Source of the DNA: Roseovarius sp. 217
GTDB lineage: Bacteria > Pseudomonadota > Alphaproteobacteria > Rhodobacterales > Rhodobacteraceae
Assembly: GCF_000152845.1 (NCBI RefSeq)
Contig: NZ_CH902584.1
Span: 357,239 to 421,238, forward strand
Length of the DNA stretch: 64,000 bases
Direction of reading: 5' to 3'
In this document: piece after piece, positions 58,660 through 64,000 of the stretch
How the letters are laid out: each line of letters begins with the position of its first letter
Position numbering within the stretch: position 1 is the first letter of the stretch
Notes under the pieces: generated by a model
The model's database searches: none
The model's input: the letters and a program-made list of their open reading frames with translations, nothing else
Told to the model about the DNA's origin: nothing
Position numbers and translations under genes: made by a program

Positions 58660-60030
58660 ATGGGAATGTCGACCGAAAACCTTGATGAAATGCAGGCACT
58701 GCTGAAGAAGGCGCGTCAAAAGGATCTAGCTTTCGGCCTGTGCCTCGGCAAAAAACCAGAAGACAACGTGTTCTTCCTCGACCTTAAGAAATCTGGCGAG
58801 GTCATGATGCGCAAGGCCAAGGCCGAGGGCGAAACCGGCAAGGTTACATACGGCACCGTGGGGGTGAAAGGCAAGATCGCGACGCTAATGGTCGAAGGCA
58901 ATATGCTTCCAGGCCTTGCCAAGAACATGAAGATGTTCATGACCAAGAGCGGCATCAAGATGAAGGTGGTCATCACCGACCCGAACGGTCAGGTGCTTGA
59001 ATCCGAAGGCGACGAGGACGAAGACGACAACGAGGCGGCCACAGACGCCAATTCGGCGGACGAGAACACCGACGACATTCAAAACCGTGACGCGTCGGCC
59101 GACGACGGAAATGACGGCAGTAATGACGACAACGATCCCGCCGCCGGACAATGGGGCCAAGTCGCTGCGGCACTCGCACCGCTGGCCGCAAAGTTCGAGG
59201 GGTCCTCCGACCCGCGGGCCGCACAGATCGTCAAGGTTTGGGCCGGGGCCGAAGCCGCCGCTGGAAACGGCGATTACAAATCCGCCATGGGCGTCGCTGC
59301 CAAGCTCAAACCGCTCCTTGATGCTGGACCTGCAGAGGGCAACGAGGCAAAGACCCCTGGCGACACCAACTCCGACGGTAATACCCCCGATGCAGACAGC
59401 CCCGACCGCAAGAAGTGGGAGGCTGTCCAAAGCCCGTTGGAGGTGCTTTATAAAAAGGCACTCGGCAACAACCCGGCCAACCGCAGCAAGCTGGAAGCGG
59501 CGTGGGGCATGGCCTCGGAGAAAGCCGAAGCCGGTGATTACACCGCCGCACTGGCCATCGCCGCCAAGCTCAAGCCGCATCTGGAAGAAGCCGCCGCGGC
59601 CGCAGCAAGTGGCCAGCAGGATGAAGTACCCAAAGACGTGGTTCCGTTCCAGAAATCCCGTGTGCTTTGGGTAAACACCCGCCGAAAGATGCTGACCGAG
59701 ATCGAGAAACTGGAACAAGCCATAATCGATGTGTGTGCAAACGATCCCGAACTGGCCCCGGTCGCCGACGAGGCACGTGGCCTGAACAAGCGACTTCAGG
59801 TCTTCGACGGCGAACTCGAGGATTTGCTCGACCAGATCACCAACACGCCCGAAGGACCCGACCGAACCAAGCTCAAGGGCGATGCTAATGCCAAGATCCG
59901 CGAATTCCAAGCGGCTCTACAGGATGACTTCTTCAAGGACGTGGATGCAGACAACGGATTTGTAAACGTCGCCGTAACCGCCACGGCGACCCAATCGTTG
60001 CAAGCCATCGCGAACGTACTCGCCAGGTAA
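58660..60030 (+). CDS. Unknown cytoplasmic protein with two duplicated helical repeats
   Basis: The 456-aa protein has an N-terminal alpha/beta region (LLKKARQKDLAFGLCLGKKP, FFLDLKKSGEVMMRKAKAEG), a highly acidic linker (about 115-165), then two copies of a helical unit. Unit one ends AAAGNGDYKSAMGVAAKLKP and unit two ends KAEAGDYTAALAIAAKLKP. A further coiled-coil C-terminus follows. No signal peptide or membrane helix. The ATG has ribosome-binding site GAGGA. The gene stands 46 bp before the metallopeptidase gene, so it may be its adaptor or chaperone. Family not identified by me. Confidence 0.75.
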   Translation: MGMSTENLDEMQALLKKARQKDLAFGLCLGKKPEDNVFFLDLKKSGEVMMRKAKAEGETGKVTYGTVGVKGKIATLMVEGNMLPGLAKNMKMFMTKSGIKMKVVITDPNGQVLESEGDEDEDDNEAATDANSADENTDDIQNRDASADDGNDGSNDDNDPAAGQWGQVAAALAPLAAKFEGSSDPRAAQIVKVWAGAEAAAGNGDYKSAMGVAAKLKPLLDAGPAEGNEAKTPGDTNSDGNTPDADSPDRKKWEAVQSPLEVLYKKALGNNPANRSKLEAAWGMASEKAEAGDYTAALAIAAKLKPHLEEAAAAAASGQQDEVPKDVVPFQKSRVLWVNTRRKMLTEIEKLEQAIIDVCANDPELAPVADEARGLNKRLQVFDGELEDLLDQITNTPEGPDRTKLKGDANAKIREFQAALQDDFFKDVDADNGFVNVAVTATATQSLQAIANVLAR

Positions 60031-60076
60031 TCCCGGACCGTCACGGTCAGCAACCTTTGACACGGAACTCTGAACC

Positions 60077-62974
60077 ATGCCCTTTTCCGATCTTTCCCCC
60101 GCAAGCCAGAAATTCCTGAAGAAGCATTTCAAGTCAGGCGGTCTGTTCCGTTCAGGCACCTCCCAGGTCGAAAAGGATGATATGGCCGACACGCTGATCG
60201 CCTTCCAGACCGAACGCGCCCGCCTTGCGCAACGCATCCAGGCGATTCCGCCCTTCGTGGACGGTGGCGTTCTGACGTCCGACATCCAGCGCGTCACCGA
60301 CATGGTCGAGAAGGACAAGAAAAACTTCAACGCCGCCCAAGCAACGAAGATCCTCGGCGCGCTCGACCTCAAGATCACCAACACTTCCGATACTTGGATC
60401 GCCAAGCAGAAGGCTGAGGCCAAGACCGCGCTTGACATCAGCAAGACCTACCACGGCGTTGCGCTCAAGCTTCCTACCCACGAAGCGCGCTTTCTAACCA
60501 TCGACAGCGACGCTGGCAAAACTCCACCTGACTATGCCGCGATAAAGGCCTCACGCGATTTCATCGTTAACGGGCGCGCAGATCTCAAGGTGATCTCCGA
60601 CAATTACAAGAGCGATTACGATGCCGTCACTAAGATGATCAAAGATGATTGCACCGACCGACTACCGAGCATCACCGATCCCGTTGTTTCGGAAGAACGG
60701 TCGGCGATCCTGACCAAGATCGCGCTGGCAAAGCAAAAACTCGAGGAACACAGCGCCTGGCTCGCCGCGCGCCTGTCATCCACCATCTATCACGAGATCA
60801 CCGGAGCCGTGAAAATCATCCAACAAAAGAACGACTACGCCGTGGTCAAGCAGACCGCAATGGCCGAGTTCAAGAAGCTGACAACGGCCCTCAACCCCGG
60901 TGCCGACGCCGAGTATCCGCTGATCAATGCCGACATCGAACTGGCTGCGGAGGAGGAAGCCAGACGCGATTACTACAACGCCACCCTGATCATGAAATCG
61001 ATGCCTGATCGCATCAAAACCCTTCTTAACCTGTGCAACGCTTATGAGGAATTCGAGGCGGCCCTGATCCCGGCCAATACGGCCATCGATCAACTGAAAA
61101 AACATCACCTCGCCGAATACGTGCAGGCTGATATCAGGGCGATTGAGGCCTTCCGCGACGCCTGCATCAATCAGGCAAGCGAGTTAAAATACGGCGCCGC
61201 CACCTCACGCCTCGAAATGGTACCGCAGCGCTGCACCGACGCGGTGACCGAGGCGGAAAAGGCCGCGCCTTTTGCTGCGCTGCTCAAGGATGCCCCGAAA
61301 GGCGATCTGTCAAAGCTGCTAAAGGACGTCCAATCCAGCCATAAGGCGCTTGTCGATCACAAACGCGCTGCGCAGATCGACGAACCGATCAAGACCCTGG
61401 CAAATTCGATCGAAACTGCCGAGACCGCAATCAAAAATGGTGACGAATCGAACGCCCGCGCGGCCCTCAGCCGGGCGGCCGATACCGCTACCTTCGCTTA
61501 CCGGCTTGCCCAGAACGTCGATCAGATCTACTCCCGCGCCGATGCTTTGGACGAACGTGTGTCCGGGCTTGAGGCCACACACGAACAGGCTGGCTACATC
61601 AAGGACCGGCTCGCCGCCGTAACGAAACTGGCCGAGGATGCCCGCAAGGCCGCGCTCGCAGATGACGAAACGGCACTCGCACACCTAATCGATGGCGAAA
61701 CCAAGGTAGAGATCGCCCGCAAGCTGGCCGACGCCGAAGATGCTTTCCGCATCCGCCTCACGGACACTCAAAAGGCCGCGACTGAGCTAGCCAAGACCAA
61801 TTACCCCGACAAGGCCAAAACCGAGCCAAAAATTAACGAGCACCTGACAAAGGCGCAGGAGCATTCGGCCAAGTTCGACCAGATCAAGGCCAACGGATCG
61901 CTCTCCGCCGCCGACGCGCTGCTCGCGGTCGCGAAACTGGCGACCTTGGCAGACACCAACGGCGACCTGAGTGAGGCGGACATCCGCGCCCTGATTGCCC
62001 TGCCGGACGGTCAGCGGCAGCTCGATGCAATGGTGGCGAGCCTGCCCGACAACGCCTCGCAAAAGGTCATGTCCACACTCCTGTCGGTCCGCTTCAACAT
62101 GGACGTGAAGCTATTCACCAGCAAGGCGACACGCACCGAGGACGGCAGCGGGGCCAAGACCGGTCCGGCACTCGATGCCCCCGTGCCAAACCTCAAGGCC
62201 TATTACGAGATGCTCGCCTCGGTTCCCGAGACGAACACCAAGCTCAACCCCAGCCTCGCCCGCTTTGACCGGATCGAGGATGAAAGCGGCTCCTATTACG
62301 AGCCCTCCAACGGCGCCGTGGTTATGGCCTGCTTCAACGATTTCAATCTGGACGGCAACGCCTTGGGCGACCCCGACCAACTCGACGCCATCGACGACGA
62401 ATGCAAACCCGTGCCGGATACCGAAGTGCCCAATCCAACCTACGGCAAATGGACAACGCTTCATGAAATCGGCCATGCAGTTGATGATCGCAAGGGCTTC
62501 ATGCGCTCGAAGGGCGCGGGTGCGGAATTCGGCGGCTGGCGCGAACATGGTGGCGATACCTCGCAGATCAGTGTCGAAGTCGCGGACGAGTTCGATTTCG
62601 ATGCGCATTTTGTCGAACGCAAGATGGCGGGCGGCAATCCTGACCTGCCGCCGCCGCCCGACGGCGTCACGCAAGGTGAATGGGAAACGCGACGGGACAA
62701 TTTCCTCGACTGGCTGGGCGCCGTGCGCACCACCACGGACATCTGGGACAGTGCCACCAATTCCAACGCCCGCCATATGTCGAAGACCGGCCGGATGATC
62801 CATGAGGCCTATCCCAACCATTGGGTCTCCTACGATCTGTCGGCGCGCCGCAAGGGCATTACGGGCTACCAGTTCCGCGCTCCCGGTGAATGGTTCTCGG
62901 AACTATACGCAGCGTATCACACCAAGAAACTCAAGCCCTCCCACCCGGCACAGACGTGGCTCAGCAAGCTTTGA
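60077..62974 (+). CDS. Large helical protein with C-terminal zinc metallopeptidase domain, candidate T6SS effector
   Basis: The 965-aa protein is made of long helices and coiled coils (about 1-620) and ends in a folded domain with the zinc motif HEIGH (796-800, in TTLHEIGHAVDDRKGF) and a likely third ligand E942 in GEWFSELYAAY, a gluzincin-type layout. No signal peptide, no VgrG, PAAR or Rhs delivery domain. Other conserved-looking pieces of the domain are FGGWREHGGD and GITGYQFRAPGEW. The domain and its position next to a T6SS suggest a toxin released by the system with the help of neighbouring proteins, but an intracellular protease cannot be ruled out. A CpXC protein gene follows after 39 bp. 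Confidence 0.75.
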   Translation: MPFSDLSPASQKFLKKHFKSGGLFRSGTSQVEKDDMADTLIAFQTERARLAQRIQAIPPFVDGGVLTSDIQRVTDMVEKDKKNFNAAQATKILGALDLKITNTSDTWIAKQKAEAKTALDISKTYHGVALKLPTHEARFLTIDSDAGKTPPDYAAIKASRDFIVNGRADLKVISDNYKSDYDAVTKMIKDDCTDRLPSITDPVVSEERSAILTKIALAKQKLEEHSAWLAARLSSTIYHEITGAVKIIQQKNDYAVVKQTAMAEFKKLTTALNPGADAEYPLINADIELAAEEEARRDYYNATLIMKSMPDRIKTLLNLCNAYEEFEAALIPANTAIDQLKKHHLAEYVQADIRAIEAFRDACINQASELKYGAATSRLEMVPQRCTDAVTEAEKAAPFAALLKDAPKGDLSKLLKDVQSSHKALVDHKRAAQIDEPIKTLANSIETAETAIKNGDESNARAALSRAADTATFAYRLAQNVDQIYSRADALDERVSGLEATHEQAGYIKDRLAAVTKLAEDARKAALADDETALAHLIDGETKVEIARKLADAEDAFRIRLTDTQKAATELAKTNYPDKAKTEPKINEHLTKAQEHSAKFDQIKANGSLSAADALLAVAKLATLADTNGDLSEADIRALIALPDGQRQLDAMVASLPDNASQKVMSTLLSVRFNMDVKLFTSKATRTEDGSGAKTGPALDAPVPNLKAYYEMLASVPETNTKLNPSLARFDRIEDESGSYYEPSNGAVVMACFNDFNLDGNALGDPDQLDAIDDECKPVPDTEVPNPTYGKWTTLHEIGHAVDDRKGFMRSKGAGAEFGGWREHGGDTSQISVEVADEFDFDAHFVERKMAGGNPDLPPPPDGVTQGEWETRRDNFLDWLGAVRTTTDIWDSATNSNARHMSKTGRMIHEAYPNHWVSYDLSARRKGITGYQFRAPGEWFSELYAAYHTKKLKPSHPAQTWLSKL

Positions 62975-63013
62975 ACGCCCCTGCCTTCGCAGCCAAACGA
63001 AAGGACCCTACGG

Positions 63014-63715
63014 ATGTCCCTATTTACAGTTGAACAAGCCCCTTGCCCGAACTGCGGCACCATCGCCGAGATGGAGATATTTTCCAGTGTCAACGGCGAC
63101 CGCCGCGTCGACCTAACCGAGGCGATCCTCACAGGCACGATCCAGTCGCACACCTGCAAGAAATGCGAGACCGCATTCCGGGTTGAACCGTCAATCAACT
63201 ATCTCTCAGTCGGCGAGGGGCTGTGGATGATGGCCCGCCCCCTGTCTGCCATGGCCCATTGGAAGGAAGAGGAAGAGGCCGCCAACACCGCCTTTGAGGA
63301 AGCATATGGATCTGGCGCGCCCGACGCTGCGAAGGAGATAGGCGAACTACTCACCGTGCGTCTCAGCTTTGGCTGGCCCGCCTTCCGCGAAAAAGTTCTG
63401 ATAGCGCAGCACGGGCTGCGGGATGTATCGGTCGAGTTGATGAAGCTTGCGATCCTGCGCAACCGTCCCGCCAATCCCCTGGCACCGGGCGTCGAACTGC
63501 GGCTCGTAAACCTTCACGGCGACCAGTTGGAAATGGCCTGGATCGACGCCATTTCCAATACGCCGTTGGATTTGTTCACGGCCCAAAGATCGCTTTATGA
63601 CGAGGTCGACGGCGGTGAAGCTTGGGCAAAACTGGCCGCCGAACTCTCGGCGGGCAGCTTTGTCGACATCCAGCGTCTCACCATCGTGCCGAAGCCAATG
63701 GAACCAGCGAGATGA
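63014..63715 (+). CDS. CpXC-domain zinc-finger protein
   Basis: The 233-aa cytoplasmic protein begins with a CpXC domain: C11-x2-C14 (CPNC) and C48-x2-C51 (CKKC) would bind one zinc. The rest is helical (WKEEEEAANTAFEEAYGSG, AREKVLIAQHG-like FREKVLIAQHGLRDVSVEL) with no catalytic motif. It directly follows the metallopeptidase gene, so an immunity or regulatory role is possible; nothing in sequence proves this. Good length for CpXC-family proteins. Confidence 0.75.
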   Translation: MSLFTVEQAPCPNCGTIAEMEIFSSVNGDRRVDLTEAILTGTIQSHTCKKCETAFRVEPSINYLSVGEGLWMMARPLSAMAHWKEEEEAANTAFEEAYGSGAPDAAKEIGELLTVRLSFGWPAFREKVLIAQHGLRDVSVELMKLAILRNRPANPLAPGVELRLVNLHGDQLEMAWIDAISNTPLDLFTAQRSLYDEVDGGEAWAKLAAELSAGSFVDIQRLTIVPKPMEPAR

Positions 63716-64000
63716 AGCTGTAAATCGGGGGCAAAAAACTAGTAAGCGTGTCTGAGCAGGCAGACGGACTTTTAGTCCTATGAGTAGACCATGATAGCGG
63801 GGACAGAGGCGAGTTCGACCAAACGAACTTCGACCGTATGAATTAAGCGGCACCAGACTGCGGCTTGGCACCAGTATTCTTAACAAAGTTGGCGGCGGGC
63901 GGCCTATGAGTGTCACATATCCGGATACGGTGCGCTCGGAGCTTTCGCTGGCAACCTGTTCTTAATCTATGGGGTGTCGCTCACTCCAGTCGCAGAAAAA
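63716..64000. other. End of the window, no supported gene; weak terminator-like hairpins
   Basis: After the CpXC gene two small hairpins follow one another (GTCTG/CAGAC at 63750-63765 and GGACT-TTT-AGTCC at 63766-63778), the first with a CTTTT tract downstream, so they may end the plus-strand operon. A short open frame from the ATG at 63906 and a minus-strand frame across this part are not convincing as genes. Confidence 0.4.

Noticed and set aside
58885-59910. 341-codon minus-strand frame opposite the repeat protein gene
   Set aside because: Its Gly/Val-rich pattern mirrors the acidic linker read backwards; the plus-strand gene has a good ribosome-binding site and internal protein repeats.
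63347-63916. 189-codon minus-strand frame at the right edge
   Set aside because: Mostly antisense to the CpXC gene and lacking motifs.
1-64000. CRISPR arrays, tRNA or rRNA genes, complete insertion sequences
   Set aside because: No regularly spaced direct repeats, no tRNA-like cloverleaf noticed and no intact transposase with terminal repeats; only two degenerate transposase relics were found.

Overview
The window reads as a chromosomal segment of an alphaproteobacterium, most likely a marine Rhodobacterales (Roseobacter-group) strain. The reasons are the high GC content, the urt-ure urea cluster with a small His-rich gene between ureA and ureB, the imp-type T6SS with PpkA/PppA/TagF/Fha control and no visible TssJ, and a NavBac-type sodium channel of the kind known from Roseobacter. 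I had no database search, so all names rest on motifs and family knowledge.

Region 1 (15-5090, minus strand) is the urease cluster ureD-ureA-(52-aa gene)-ureB-ureC-ureE-ureF-ureG, tightly packed with ATGA or TGATG overlaps. Region 2 (5220-11163, minus) is the urea ABC transporter urtA-B-C-D-E, upstream of urease and probably part of the same nitrogen-scavenging unit. Region 3 (11455-15422, minus) is a polyamine-type ABC transporter (potD-A-B-C order) ending in a good intrinsic terminator. A zinc-free quinone oxidoreductase follows (15575-16549, minus). A dead IS3-family transposase fragment (about 16828-17215) then marks the left edge of the next block.

Region 4 (17603-63715) is a large type VI secretion island of about 46 kb. 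Its left flank holds an anchored M15 peptidase, an OmpA protein and a membrane Ser/Thr kinase (PpkA-like), followed by an IS630-family remnant. The main minus-strand operon runs from tssA (52152) down to pppA (21772): tssA-tssB-tssC-hcp-tagJ-tssE-tssF-tssG-clpV, an unusual cassette, vgrG-DUF6931-PAAR-tagH/fha-tssK-tssL(OmpA)-tssM-tagF-pppA. The cassette between clpV and vgrG holds a helical protein with a hydrophobic hairpin, a Lys-rich helical protein, a voltage-gated sodium channel (filter TLESWS), a 1236-aa protein joining a TssB copy through a long acidic repeat spacer to a TssB/TssC-like region, and a 95-aa protein.

The right flank has a divergent plus-strand operon (52373-55839): a secreted protein, ExbB/TolQ, two ExbD/TolR proteins and a TonB-like anchored protein whose C-terminal domain resembles the periplasmic end of the kinase. 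After it come a secreted caspase-family protein with a C-terminal CxxCH motif (minus), a YceI-OmpA protein, a protein with two duplicated helical repeats, a 965-aa protein ending in a HEIGH metallopeptidase domain (an effector candidate), and a CpXC zinc-finger protein.

The most novel part is the clpV-vgrG cassette (sodium channel, TssB-TssC fusion and two helical proteins, translationally coupled), together with the ExbBDD-TonB-like module that shares a sensor-like domain with the T6SS kinase. No rRNA, tRNA, CRISPR array or complete mobile element was found.
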